Shown piece after piece: positions 8,213-16,165 of a stretch of DNA of 64,000 nt. The notes beneath the pieces were generated by a model. It was not told the DNA's origin, did no database searches, and saw nothing but the letters and a program-made list of their open reading frames with translations. The stretch comes from Verrucomicrobiales bacterium (GTDB lineage Bacteria > Verrucomicrobiota > Verrucomicrobiia > Limisphaerales > UBA11320). The DNA lies in contig JAEUHE010000260.1 of NCBI GenBank assembly GCA_016793885.1, forward strand, positions 51,596 through 115,595, written 5' to 3'. Numbering within the stretch: position 1 is the first letter of the stretch; every line of letters begins with the position of its first letter. Position numbers and translations under genes: made by a program.

Positions 8213-8712
8213 TCATTACCGCTGGCGCTAGCCTCCCACTCCAGGAGTGCTCTTTTATTGTGAAGCCCGCCGCCATATCCGGTTAGGCTTCCGTCCGCTC
8301 CAATGACTCGGTGGCAGGGCACGATGATGGAGATCGGGTTGCGTCCGTTGGCTAGGCCTACTGCTCGGCTTGCTTGCGGGTTGCCGATACGGCGGGCCAA
8401 CTCCCCATAACTGATGGTTTTTCCGTAGGGAATTTCCTGCAGCTCTCGCCAAACCTGCTTTTGAAAAGGAGTTCCCTTGAGGTCGAGCGCGAGATCGAAG
8501 ACGCGACGAGTTCCCGCAAAATAGGCTTCTAACTGGTCCGCGGCCTCGCGGAATGGAGCGGGATCGGGTTTGCCGTCCGGTTGAGGTCGGAATGAGGAAG
8601 AATGACCCTCCATGAACAGGCCGCTAAGTCCCTGCTCGGTCGCGGTGAGCAGCAGTGGGCCGAGTGGGCTGCCGATCCGGTGCCAACAAAGTATGGAGCT
8701 GGAAGCATTCAT
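8152..8712 (-). CDS. ogt: Methylated-DNA--[protein]-cysteine S-methyltransferase
   Basis: 186-residue suicide repair protein that moves the alkyl group from O6-methylguanine to its own cysteine. The active-site PCHRV appears in SIIVPCHRVIGADGSLTGYGGG, and the DNA-binding helix in GTPFQKQVWRELQEIPYGKTISYGELARRIG with the arginine finger region NPQASRAVGLANGRNP. The C terminus carries about 25 residues beyond the family end (after LLEWEA), and this extra tail is what overlaps the ferredoxin gene, so readthrough or tail growth into the neighbour is likely. Start 8712 is preferred over 8760 for length; no strong ribosome-binding site is seen for either. Confidence 0.9.
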   Translation of the reverse strand: MNASSSILCWHRIGSPLGPLLLTATEQGLSGLFMEGHSSSFRPQPDGKPDPAPFREAADQLEAYFAGTRRVFDLALDLKGTPFQKQVWRELQEIPYGKTISYGELARRIGNPQASRAVGLANGRNPISIIVPCHRVIGADGSLTGYGGGLHNKRALLEWEASASGNDYAPPLPIASTGHPSMASLH

Positions 8713-8936
8713 AGGGACTCTTGCTTTCGGTTGCACGGTCTGGACCTTGGAAGGTCTCATCGATGGGCTAGTTCCAGTCTGCCTCAGTCCGACGCATTTG
8801 CCATCGTTAATTTAGGGTTGAGTGGGCTCCTGTGGTCTCAACAGAATTTATCCCTACTTTTTTGAGGACGGCCCCTTGCTTCGCTCTCCACAGTCTCTTC
8901 CTTGCCTTTGGAGTCTTGCGCCGTATTCTCCTCGGC

Positions 8937-9422
8937 ATGCCTAGCTTTGACATTGTTTCACAAGTGAGCTCCATGGAGCTGGAAAATGCCTTGAACCAGG
9001 CCAAGAAGGAGTTGGCGAGTCGGTTTGACTTTCGGGGGGTTAAGGCCGAGATCGTCTTCGAGAAGGACGAGATCACCCTGACTGCCCAGGATGCCTTCAA
9101 GCTAAAGGCCTTGGAGGAAATCGTGATTGGCAAGCTGGCGAAGCGTCAGATCAGTCTGAAGAACGTCGAGCGGAAGGAGCCGGAGATTTCCTCGGTGGGC
9201 CATGGCCGCCAGATCATCAAGATCAAGCAAGGCCTGGAGTCGAGCGTGGCCAAGCAGGTGGCCTCTTTTGTGCGGGATACGAAACTGAAGGTGACCACCC
9301 AGATCCAGGGAGATGAAGTGAGGGTCTCTGGGAAGAACCGTGACGACCTGCAGGAGGTCATCGCGGCAGTGCGAGGACACGAGTTTCCCGCGGATCTTCA
9401 ATTCATCAACTTCCGAGATTGA
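8937..9422 (+). CDS. yajQ: YajQ family nucleotide-binding protein
   Basis: 161 residues, the normal family length, starting MPSFDIVSQVSSMELENALNQ and containing the hallmark ELASRFDFRG, LKNVERKEPEISS, RQIIKIKQGLESSVAKQ and a C-terminal PADLQFINFRD. The family binds nucleotides; Xanthomonas YajQ homologues bind cyclic di-GMP and interact with LysR-type regulators (established for those proteins, not shown here). Cytoplasmic. The open frame starts at 8832 but the family begins exactly at 8937. Followed after seven bases by a MutT-like gene, so the two likely share an mRNA. Confidence 0.93.
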   Translation: MPSFDIVSQVSSMELENALNQAKKELASRFDFRGVKAEIVFEKDEITLTAQDAFKLKALEEIVIGKLAKRQISLKNVERKEPEISSVGHGRQIIKIKQGLESSVAKQVASFVRDTKLKVTTQIQGDEVRVSGKNRDDLQEVIAAVRGHEFPADLQFINFRD

Positions 9423-9429
9423 CCCTCTT

Positions 9430-9840
9430 GTGCCTCTCCCTCCTGCGGTCATCGAAGTGTCTGCCGGCCTGGTGTTTCGCGAGGGACGACTGTTGATCAC
9501 CCAGCGACATGCAGGCTCGCATTTGGGGGGGCTTTGGGAATTCCCCGGTGGAAAACGGGAGCCGGACGAGACCCACGAAGCTTGCCTGGAGCGGGAGCTG
9601 CGCGAAGAGCTGGGGATCGAGGTTGAGGTGGGAGACCTGATCGAGGAGTTGGTGCATGAGTATCCGGAAAAGACCGTTCAGCTTCGATTCTTTCGGTGTT
9701 CATGGCGCCAACATGAAGCCACTCCCCTCGACTGTGCTGCGCTAGCCTGGGTCACGGCCGATGAGCTATCCCAGTATGCTTTTCCGGCGGCGGATGCACG
9801 TCTGCTGGAGAGGCTCCAGCGCGAGCGGGAATGGTGGTAA
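9430..9840 (+). CDS. MutT-like NUDIX hydrolase
   Basis: 136-residue (deoxy)nucleoside triphosphate pyrophosphohydrolase of the MutT group. The complete Nudix box is seen as G-KREPD-E-THEACLE-RE-L-R-EE-L-G-I, preceded by LWEFPGG, the MutT signature for 8-oxo-dGTP type enzymes. The GTG at 9430 is chosen because it lies seven bases after the yajQ stop and puts the first beta strand (VIEVSAGLVF) at residue 7; the open frame extends into yajQ but without family similarity. Sanitation of oxidised nucleotides is the likely role. Confidence 0.88.
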   Translation: MPLPPAVIEVSAGLVFREGRLLITQRHAGSHLGGLWEFPGGKREPDETHEACLERELREELGIEVEVGDLIEELVHEYPEKTVQLRFFRCSWRQHEATPLDCAALAWVTADELSQYAFPAADARLLERLQREREWW

Positions 9841-9870
9841 GGCAGCAATTGCCGCGTGAAAACAGGGTTT

Positions 9871-9898
9871 TTGACATCATTAACCGATGGAATACCTT
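9871..9898 (+). promoter_or_regulatory. Possible sigma-70 promoter for the HU gene
   Basis: TTGACA at 9871-9876 is a perfect -35 box; TACCTT at 9893-9898, 16 bases on, is a weak -10. It lies about 105 bases ahead of the HU start. The poor -10 keeps this tentative. Confidence 0.25.
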
Positions 9899-10005
9899 GA
9901 ATTCCTAAGAAATTCGCACGATTTCTCTTGCGCGGAATTGATTGCGCTGCGTAAAACACGCGCAGGTCGCAAGACTTTACGGATATACAACAACGAACAA
10001 ACACT

Positions 10006-10293
10006 ATGGCCAAAGCACTTACTAAGTCTCAAATCGCTGCTTCGATCGCTGAATCGGTCGGCATCACCAAGAAGCAAGCGGTTGCCACCCTCGAGTCCAT
10101 CACTGCGCTCGCTTACAAGCACGCCAAGAACAGCTTCACCTTGCCTGGCCTGGGCAAGCTCGTGTTGGTGAACCGCAAGGCTCGTCAGGGTCGCAATCCC
10201 GCCACCGGCGCGGTCATCCAGATTCCTGCCAAGAAGGTCGTGAAGTTCCGCGTCGCGAAGGCGGCGAAGGATTCGATCCTCGGCAAGAAGTAA
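10006..10293 (+). CDS. HU family DNA-binding protein
   Basis: 95-residue nucleoid protein. MAKALTKSQIAASIAESVGITKKQA forms the helical dimer part, FTLPGLGKLVLVNRKARQGRNPATG the beta arms with the conserved RxGRNPxTG tip that inserts proline into the minor groove, and the chain ends in a lysine-rich helix. Usual HU/IHF length. It is flanked by a long AT-richer leader and a strong terminator, so it is probably a monocistronic, highly expressed gene. Codon use is markedly biased to few codons (AAG, GTC/GTG), fitting high expression. Confidence 0.95.
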   Translation: MAKALTKSQIAASIAESVGITKKQAVATLESITALAYKHAKNSFTLPGLGKLVLVNRKARQGRNPATGAVIQIPAKKVVKFRVAKAAKDSILGKK

Positions 10294-10310
10294 TTTCGCC
10301 GTGAGTCGAT

Positions 10311-10342
10311 GGGCACTCTGAGTTTCTCAGAGTGCCCTTTTT
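10311..10342 (+). terminator. Rho-independent terminator after HU
   Basis: A 12-bp perfect stem GGGCACTCTGAG / CTCAGAGTGCCC (10311-10322 and 10326-10337) with a TTT loop is followed by TTTTT. It starts 17 bases after the HU stop and is the clearest plus-strand intrinsic terminator in the window. Confidence 0.95.
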
Positions 10343-10374
10343 GCTTTTGATGGAGGTGGAGCAGCCTTACTTCT

Positions 10375-10908
10375 GTGCTTGGCCCAATATTCCAACAACC
10401 GCTGTCGCGGTGCGGTCAATCGCTGCTGAGCGCGATGGCGATGGCGATGGCGGTGGCGATGCTCACGGCTTGTTCGAGTCCCCCCAGCGCGGCCGTCGGC
10501 CCGTTGGCCACCGGGCCTGCCAGTCTGGAGGAATGGGTGGCCAGTGAGGCGGCTCGTTTGGGCGCTCGAGAATTTCCGGTGACCCGTCTGCAGACCCAGG
10601 GTGATGTGGATGGAGATGGTCAACCGGATCAGGTGTGGGTCTATCGTCTGGATGGCCGCGGCGGCCTGGAGTCGTTTGAGCAATCGCTGGCCGTGCACCT
10701 TTCTAGCAACCCTCGACGGATTCGGTCGCTGCAGGTGGGAAAGAGCGGGGGACGCTCGATTTCGGGGGTGCGTGTCGTTCAGGGGAATATGGAATTGAAC
10801 GCTCAGGAGTACCTGCCGACCGACCAGTCGTGTTGTCCCACGGGGCATGCCACGTTGCACATCGGACTTCGCGCAGGTCAGTTGGAACTTCTAACTCCTA
10901 CTCCCTAG
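10375..10908 (+). CDS. Putative lipoprotein with a Ca-binding-like DxDGDG motif
   Basis: 177 residues from a GTG. The N terminus is an export signal with a lipobox LTAC-S around residue 33 after a hydrophobic alanine/methionine run, so it is predicted to be lipid-anchored. Residues about 75-90 contain GDVDGDGQPDQVWVYRLDG, an EF-like/VCBS-type calcium loop common in secreted proteins of this group. No enzyme family is recognised. A start at the internal ATG 10435 would give a very short signal peptide, so the earlier one is preferred, but this is uncertain. The stop lies three bases before the next gene's ATG. Confidence 0.6.
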   Translation: MLGPIFQQPLSRCGQSLLSAMAMAMAVAMLTACSSPPSAAVGPLATGPASLEEWVASEAARLGAREFPVTRLQTQGDVDGDGQPDQVWVYRLDGRGGLESFEQSLAVHLSSNPRRIRSLQVGKSGGRSISGVRVVQGNMELNAQEYLPTDQSCCPTGHATLHIGLRAGQLELLTPTP

Positions 10909-10911
10909 GCT

Positions 10912-11895
10912 ATGAAGATCGGGGTTGTGGGCTGCGGTGCGTTGGGAAGCTATTACGGTGGTATGCTCTCACGGTCGGGGCATCAAGTTCACTTCCTGCT
11001 TCGATCGAACGCGGCCCTGATACGCGAACGCGGGGTGTCCATTCTCAGTCCGGCCGGCGACTTTCGCTTTCATCCGGAATGTGCCGAGCAGCCCGAGGAC
11101 ATCGGCGTGTGCGATGGGGTGCTGATCGGCCTGAAGACGACGGCCAACGAGGCCTTCGCTCGACTGCTGCCTGCCTTGGTGGGACCTCAGACGGCCGTTC
11201 TGACTCTACAGAACGGGCTAGGAAACGAGGAGGCGCTGGAGCGACTTTTTCCTGCGGAACAGATCCTCGGCGGACTGTGTTTTGTTTGCCTCAACCGTTT
11301 GGAGGCTGGCGTGGTGCATCACCTGGCCCATGGACGGATTTCGCTGGGGGAGTTTCGGCGTCCGCCGCTTCCGCGCACTCACGAATTCGCCGCTGCGTTC
11401 CGTCAGGCCGGGGTGCCGTGCGAGGTGAGTGAGAATCTGGAGCGAGCCCATTGGGAGAAATTGGTGTGGAACATTCCGTTCAATGGTCTGGGCGTGGCTA
11501 GCGCGGCGGGCTTGGAAGCCTTGCGGGCGGGGCAGATTCAGCCCGGCTGTGCGCTGCAGCCATGTCTGACGACCGATCAATTGTTGGCTGACCCTGATTG
11601 GCTCGAGTGGGTGCAGGCTTTGATGCGCGAGGTCATTGCCGCGGCCAATGGACTGGGTTTGGGCGTGTCGTTAGACTTGGAAGAGCGTCATCTGGCGAGC
11701 ACCCGTTCGATGGGGCCGTATCGGGCGTCGACTTTAGTGGACTTCGAGCGTGGACAGCCCCTCGAGCTCGCGGCGCTCTTTCTGGAGCCGTTGCGCAGGG
11801 CTAGGGCTGCCGGTGTGCCTGTGCCGCGTCTGGAGGCGCTCTGTGCGGTGCTGAGGGCGTTGGATCGCGATCAGGGGGGATCAGGGAATGCGTGA
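10912..11895 (+). CDS. panE: 2-dehydropantoate 2-reductase family protein
   Basis: 327-residue NADPH-dependent ketopantoate reductase-like enzyme; it would make pantoate for coenzyme A. The Rossmann motif GVVGCGALGSYYGGML opens the protein; LKTTANEAF, TLQNGLGNEEAL and the catalytic-lysine helix HWEKLVWNIPFNGLG (Lys near residue 181) are typical of ApbA/PanE. The C-terminal helical domain holds the conserved S-TRSMGPYRASTLVDFERGQPLEL. Several paralogues in this family act on other 2-keto acids, so the substrate is inferred. Only three bases separate it from the lipoprotein gene, so it is probably co-transcribed with it. Confidence 0.85.
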   Translation: MKIGVVGCGALGSYYGGMLSRSGHQVHFLLRSNAALIRERGVSILSPAGDFRFHPECAEQPEDIGVCDGVLIGLKTTANEAFARLLPALVGPQTAVLTLQNGLGNEEALERLFPAEQILGGLCFVCLNRLEAGVVHHLAHGRISLGEFRRPPLPRTHEFAAAFRQAGVPCEVSENLERAHWEKLVWNIPFNGLGVASAAGLEALRAGQIQPGCALQPCLTTDQLLADPDWLEWVQALMREVIAAANGLGLGVSLDLEERHLASTRSMGPYRASTLVDFERGQPLELAALFLEPLRRARAAGVPVPRLEALCAVLRALDRDQGGSGNA

Positions 11896-12217
11896 GATCG
11901 ACTAAGAACGCGATAAATCCGTGGCTAGTTTCGTCCTGGATCTAGGCTAGGTGCGGGTAAGGCTCCATCCCCCGCGTATGGAGTTCCGCCTTCAGGCGGA
12001 GGTGGCACCGATGTGAGATTGCGCGTGGGGACATGCTAAAGCAGGAACTCCATACCCCAAGGCCCTGCTCCCCGTACGGAGTTGATTGCGGGGCGGTTCG
12101 ACAAAGCCTAATCAACAAACTCCAGGGAACCGCCTGAAGGCGGAACTCCGTACGGGGTGCGATGGGGACTGGGTACCCATGCGTTACTGCTCTTGCCGTC
12201 GCCCTCGAAGGCTCAGC
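11896..12217. repeat. Intergenic palindromic repeats with GGAGTTCCGCCTTCAGG core
   Basis: A 322-base spacer between convergent genes. Two related segments face each other: 11971-11999 (CCCGCGTATGGAGTTCC-GCCTTCAGGCGG) and 12130-12157, its near reverse complement. Each ends in a small perfect hairpin, CCGCCT-TC-AGGCGG type. Two shorter pieces of the same motif, GGAACTCCATACCCC at 12044-12058 and CCCCGTACGGAGTT at 12070-12083, lie between. The arrangement looks like a decayed or composite inverted-repeat element; no protein is encoded. Confidence 0.7.
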
Positions 12218-14128
12218 CTACCTCGCCGCAACGCCCTTGGTGTTGGCTACCATCCGGCGAGCGATGAATTCCCGCACCTTCGGGATGCGGGTTTCCTGGA
12301 GCATGCGAATGCCTTGATCAGCACCCAAGCCCACCACGGGCTCGGCCGCGTACCAATACATGAAGGGAAGGTTGTGATCCTTCGCATCTTCAGCCCTCGC
12401 GAGCAGACCGCTCAAGATCGGCGCGCGTTGAGCGACCGGCACGCGTTGCAGCCCGGCCGCCAGATAGAGCCGGACCACGGGCGATGTATCCTTTTGAGCC
12501 AGCAGCGCCATTTTCTGAAGCAACGCTTCGGTTGGCTGCTTGTTCTCCAGCATCAGCTGCACCGCCCAGGCGCGAACATATTCTTGCGGATGATCCAGGC
12601 ACTGCATCCCGATCTCCGGCGTCAGCCCTCCGACGGTGTGCAGGGTCCAGAGCAAACGGAGCTGGCGCGTCTCATCACTCGCCGGCAAGTAGCCCGGGGT
12701 CGGCGCAGGACTGCCAGCCTTGGCCCCGTTGAACCCTAGCCACTGGATCAGACGCGCGGAGACCTGAGGGTTTGGACCGCGTTCCTGGAGGATTCGGCGC
12801 GCATGACGCACCATCCACTCGTTGGGGTGTAGTTGGAGATCCACCAGTTCGGCGTCCGACTTCTTTTGCAAATCAACCCGGGACGACGGTGTATTGCCAT
12901 AGACAATTTTAAAGATGCGACCGTTGGAGCGGTCATGCCCTTCTTCGCGGCCGTGATGACACTGATTGGCGTCATACCAATCGATGGCATAGACCGAACC
13001 ATCCTGGTCGCTGAGCAGGTTCAAGATTTGCGACCAGGTGTCGTTGAAGAAAAGGAAGTCGGGGGCGTGCCGAGCGATGTAGCCCGAGCCTGAGCGCTCC
13101 AGGCGTTCCATATTCAGCCGTTGTCCATGGATGTTGTTCATGAACACCTTCCCCTGGTATTCCGCCGGCCAGCTGTTGCCTTGGTAGACCAGGAGCCCGG
13201 CGTGGGCGTGACCACCACCGGCGGAGTCTGATCGGCCATTGGCCGCGTGGGGACCCTTGTTGCCCGCGTAATGGAAGTGGTCGGCGATGGTGTCAATCTC
13301 TCCGTACGTGTGCGGGTTGAAGTGCTGTCCACCCTGACGGATATATCGGGCCCCCTGAATCATGTGAAAGAAGTGCGGGATGACGCAGGCCTCGATATGG
13401 CACTGGCCGCGCTCGTCAAAGTCGACCCCCCAGGGATTGCTCGTTCCTTCCGAGAACAGTTCGAATTTTTTCTGAGTCGGGTGATATCGGAAGACCCCGG
13501 CGTTGAGCTTCGTTCGTTCGGAGTCGGGTGCCCCAGGCTTGCCGACGTTGGAATGAGTGAACACCCCGTGGCACCCATAGAGCCAGCCATCCGGTCCCCA
13601 GAGGAAGGTGTTTAAGGTCTCGTGCGTATCTTGGTAGCCCCATCCGTCCAAAACCACTTCCGCGGGCCCGTCCGGTCGGTCGTCTTGGTTGCGATCGGGA
13701 ATAAATAGAAACTCCGGTGCGGCACCGACCCACACGCCCCCGAAGCCGATGGCCAATCCGCTGACCAGGTTTAGATTTTCGGCAAACACCGTTCGCTTAT
13801 CAAATTGATGGTCACCGTTGGTGTCTTCCAGAATGAGAATGCGGTCCTTACCTTTTCCTTCGGGGGCGCGTCGTGGGTAGGTGTAAGCCTCGGCTACCCA
13901 GATCCGCCCGCGGTCATCCAAAGCGAACGCAATCGGCTGAGCCACGTTAGGCTCGCCGGCGAACAACTTGACGCTGAATCCGGGCGGTGCGGACGCTTCG
14001 CGGGCCGCCGCTTCCGGGGAAAGGCCGGCGAACTTCACCGCGTCCGACTTCAATTCCTCGGTCGCTGCCGCTTGGGTGATCGCGGGGCTAATGACCAAAG
14101 CCGCCGCCAGGAGAGCTTTCAGATTCAC
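12218..14128 (-). CDS. PVC-type membrane-bound dehydrogenase-like protein without heme domain
   Basis: 636 residues with a Sec signal (MNLKALLAAALVISPAITQA). Residues about 50-400 are a beta-propeller of the PVC membrane-bound dehydrogenase type (TIGR02604-like): FALDDRGRIWVAEAYTYP, ILEDTNGDHQFDKRTVFAE, LYGCHGVFTHSNVG, HFNPHTYGEIDTIADHFHYAGNKGPHAANGRS and YAIDWYDANQCHH. Residues about 430-630 are helical HEAT-like repeats (VRHARRILQERG, VRAWAVQLMLENK). Family members commonly end with a CxxCH cytochrome domain; that is absent, and the chain stops next to the palindromic repeats. Likely an exported sugar/alcohol-oxidising or binding protein. 48 bases downstream of the VCBS gene, so co-transcribed. 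Confidence 0.8.
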   Translation of the reverse strand: MNLKALLAAALVISPAITQAAATEELKSDAVKFAGLSPEAAAREASAPPGFSVKLFAGEPNVAQPIAFALDDRGRIWVAEAYTYPRRAPEGKGKDRILILEDTNGDHQFDKRTVFAENLNLVSGLAIGFGGVWVGAAPEFLFIPDRNQDDRPDGPAEVVLDGWGYQDTHETLNTFLWGPDGWLYGCHGVFTHSNVGKPGAPDSERTKLNAGVFRYHPTQKKFELFSEGTSNPWGVDFDERGQCHIEACVIPHFFHMIQGARYIRQGGQHFNPHTYGEIDTIADHFHYAGNKGPHAANGRSDSAGGGHAHAGLLVYQGNSWPAEYQGKVFMNNIHGQRLNMERLERSGSGYIARHAPDFLFFNDTWSQILNLLSDQDGSVYAIDWYDANQCHHGREEGHDRSNGRIFKIVYGNTPSSRVDLQKKSDAELVDLQLHPNEWMVRHARRILQERGPNPQVSARLIQWLGFNGAKAGSPAPTPGYLPASDETRQLRLLWTLHTVGGLTPEIGMQCLDHPQEYVRAWAVQLMLENKQPTEALLQKMALLAQKDTSPVVRLYLAAGLQRVPVAQRAPILSGLLARAEDAKDHNLPFMYWYAAEPVVGLGADQGIRMLQETRIPKVREFIARRMVANTKGVAAR

Positions 14129-14176
14129 AAGTGTGTCGAGTTTGAATTCAGGTTGGTCGGGCGTAGATAGGACTTC

Positions 14177-15496
14177 TCATTGAAGCGGCTTTGGCTGCGC
14201 CTTTTGCCATTCCTCCGTTGAGACCTGCTTTTTTTCCTGCAAATGAACGAAGGTGCCCTTTTTGTTTCCCACCACCACATCGGGCAGACCGTCGCCATTG
14301 ATGTCGCCCGCTTGAACTTGGGTGCCTACCCCTGAGTTGTCATCAATTCGATACGGAATGAAATCCACGCTGTGATTCTCCCCTCGGGTGAGTTTGAACC
14401 AATACAGCACCGCGGGTGCATTGGGCTCGGCATCGCCGGTCGGGCCGTGAGCCCAGAATCGCTTGCCGGTCACGATGTCCTTCAGTCCATCGCCATCCAT
14501 GTCTGCGAGGTCGATGGCATGGAGCTGGGAGAAGCGAACGCCGTATTTGTTCTCCTTGGGCTCCTTGTTCATGATGACATGCTGCTTGAACTGCGGAGAG
14601 CCGTTGGCATCGCGTTCCGAAAGCTGCTCATACCAGGCCAGTCCAAAACCGTGAGCCGCCAGGGAGCTGATGACGTCGCTGCGTCCATCACCGTTCACGT
14701 CGTAGGCATACATTTGGGCGCTCCCTGCGCCGGGGGCGAAGGACACCTTGTGCTGCTTCCATTCCGGATCCCCGCTCAGAGAGGCGGGCTGTTCCCACCA
14801 GCCGTCCATTTCGAGGATGTCTTTTCGTCCGTCGCCATTCACGTCACCGATGCCCAGGCCGTGGGTGAACCGTTGCCAATGTCCTTTAGGAGAGATGCGA
14901 TGGAACGTCCATTTGGCAGTCGGGTTGGCCGGATCGGGAGTGGCATAACCGAAATAGCCGCCTGAGTTGCAAACCAGCTCAGGTTTTCCATCTCCCGTCA
15001 GGTCGGTGAACGTGGGTGACTCGTTGTCGGTAACATCAATGGTCGTGTAGCGCTCCCAGTGGCCAGCGGCACCTTGAGGGTTCTTGAACCACCAGGACTC
15101 CTTGCCGGGGAAGCCTAGAATCAGGATATCCGTCCAGCCATCGGCATTGAAGTCGTGGGTATAGGCGATGAAGTTTTCCGAGTAGGCATTGTTTTTGCCC
15201 AAGCCGCCCTCGTAGCCGGGGACCGTCACTTCCGTCATGGGCCCCACCTTGAGTTTGAACGTCTGGGTGGCAGGGTAGTATTCCTGGCGCTTCTTGAAGT
15301 CTGGACCGGCATACCAATAGGGGCCCGAAACCACGTCCATCACCCCGTCTTTGTTGAAATCTCCGTAGCTTGCCCCCTCCCCCCAGAACTGATCCGTCAG
15401 CTGGATCTTGCGAAAGGTTCGCAGGGTGGACTCGGAGTCAGCGGCCGTCGCCGCCCACACCGCCAAGGGGAGGATCAAAAAGGCAGATTTGGACAT
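14177..15496 (-). CDS. Secreted VCBS/FG-GAP repeat protein
   Basis: 439 residues, signal peptide MSKSAFLILPLAVWAATA. Repeated calcium-binding FG-GAP loops run through the whole chain: GDFNKDGVMDVVSG, DFNADGWTDILILG, DLTGDGKPELVC, DVNGDGRKDILEM, DVNGDGRSDVISS, DMDGDGLKDIVTG and GDINGDGLPDVVVG, consistent with a seven-bladed propeller. Function is unknown; such proteins in PVC bacteria are commonly co-encoded with PQQ- or heme-type dehydrogenases, as here (the gene at 12218-14128). Extracytoplasmic. Confidence 0.85.
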   Translation of the reverse strand: MSKSAFLILPLAVWAATAADSESTLRTFRKIQLTDQFWGEGASYGDFNKDGVMDVVSGPYWYAGPDFKKRQEYYPATQTFKLKVGPMTEVTVPGYEGGLGKNNAYSENFIAYTHDFNADGWTDILILGFPGKESWWFKNPQGAAGHWERYTTIDVTDNESPTFTDLTGDGKPELVCNSGGYFGYATPDPANPTAKWTFHRISPKGHWQRFTHGLGIGDVNGDGRKDILEMDGWWEQPASLSGDPEWKQHKVSFAPGAGSAQMYAYDVNGDGRSDVISSLAAHGFGLAWYEQLSERDANGSPQFKQHVIMNKEPKENKYGVRFSQLHAIDLADMDGDGLKDIVTGKRFWAHGPTGDAEPNAPAVLYWFKLTRGENHSVDFIPYRIDDNSGVGTQVQAGDINGDGLPDVVVGNKKGTFVHLQEKKQVSTEEWQKAQPKPLQ

Positions 15497-16165
15497 GCCA
15501 CATGTCTGGCAAGATCAAGCGACCCGGTCAAGCGGCGAAACGGAGGTTCTCGTTTGGGCGAGCCCAGCCTCCTGCGTCGGAAACCGTCGGGCAGGAGTTT
15601 CCGATTCTTTGTAGCGTGGGCCGTCCCGGCCCATTGGGTGGGGAAGAGGGAAAGTGCGGAGGAAACGCACGCTGCCCTCGGGCCATCGCCCATCATGGTC
15701 GATTCTGCTGGGTCATCAATTCCCCTCCTGCCAGGTGGACAAGCACCGATTGGTAGTCAGTGGGGTGGCCCTCGGGGTCGGACCACAGCAACGAGTTTGC
15801 CGGGAAAAGGTTAAGTTTCTTTGGTGCTTCGAAAAAGAGGCTTAGCGGCCGTTCTTGAATCGAAAAACCAGGGTCTAACATCAGACGATATAGGGTAGGG
15901 AGAGACTTGACCACGAAGCGGTCCGATGAGGTTTATAGTTCTGATTTCCGCTCGAGCCCTGATCGGCCCAAGGTAATCGAACCTGTTAGGAGCTGCGTCG
16001 GGGAGAGACAAGGTGTTGACGATCGCCTCCCGGCCCTCGCGGGGTGGCTCCCTTTATTATCCTGAGCCTGGGGCAGGAGTGGGCTCGAACAGAGTCTCGC
16101 CCTACCTAACCCGGTGACATCGCAGTCGACGCATGACAGTGGTCCGAAGCCTTATTACTGTCCGC
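15497..16165. other. Long gene-free spacer with degenerate repeats
   Basis: About 670 bases between the VCBS and YgfZ genes with no credible ORF. It holds a hairpin near 15540-15576 (GGAGG...CCTCC), a GTAGGGAGAGACTT at 15895-15908, and the reverse complement of a related string, GGGCTCGAACAGAGTC at 16081 continuing to CGCCCTACCT at 16107. The same motif occurs at 45222-45247 as AGGTAGGGAGAGACC then CGAGCCC. These look like remnants of a dispersed repeat. Promoters for the VCBS operon are presumably here but I cannot single one out. Confidence 0.5.
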
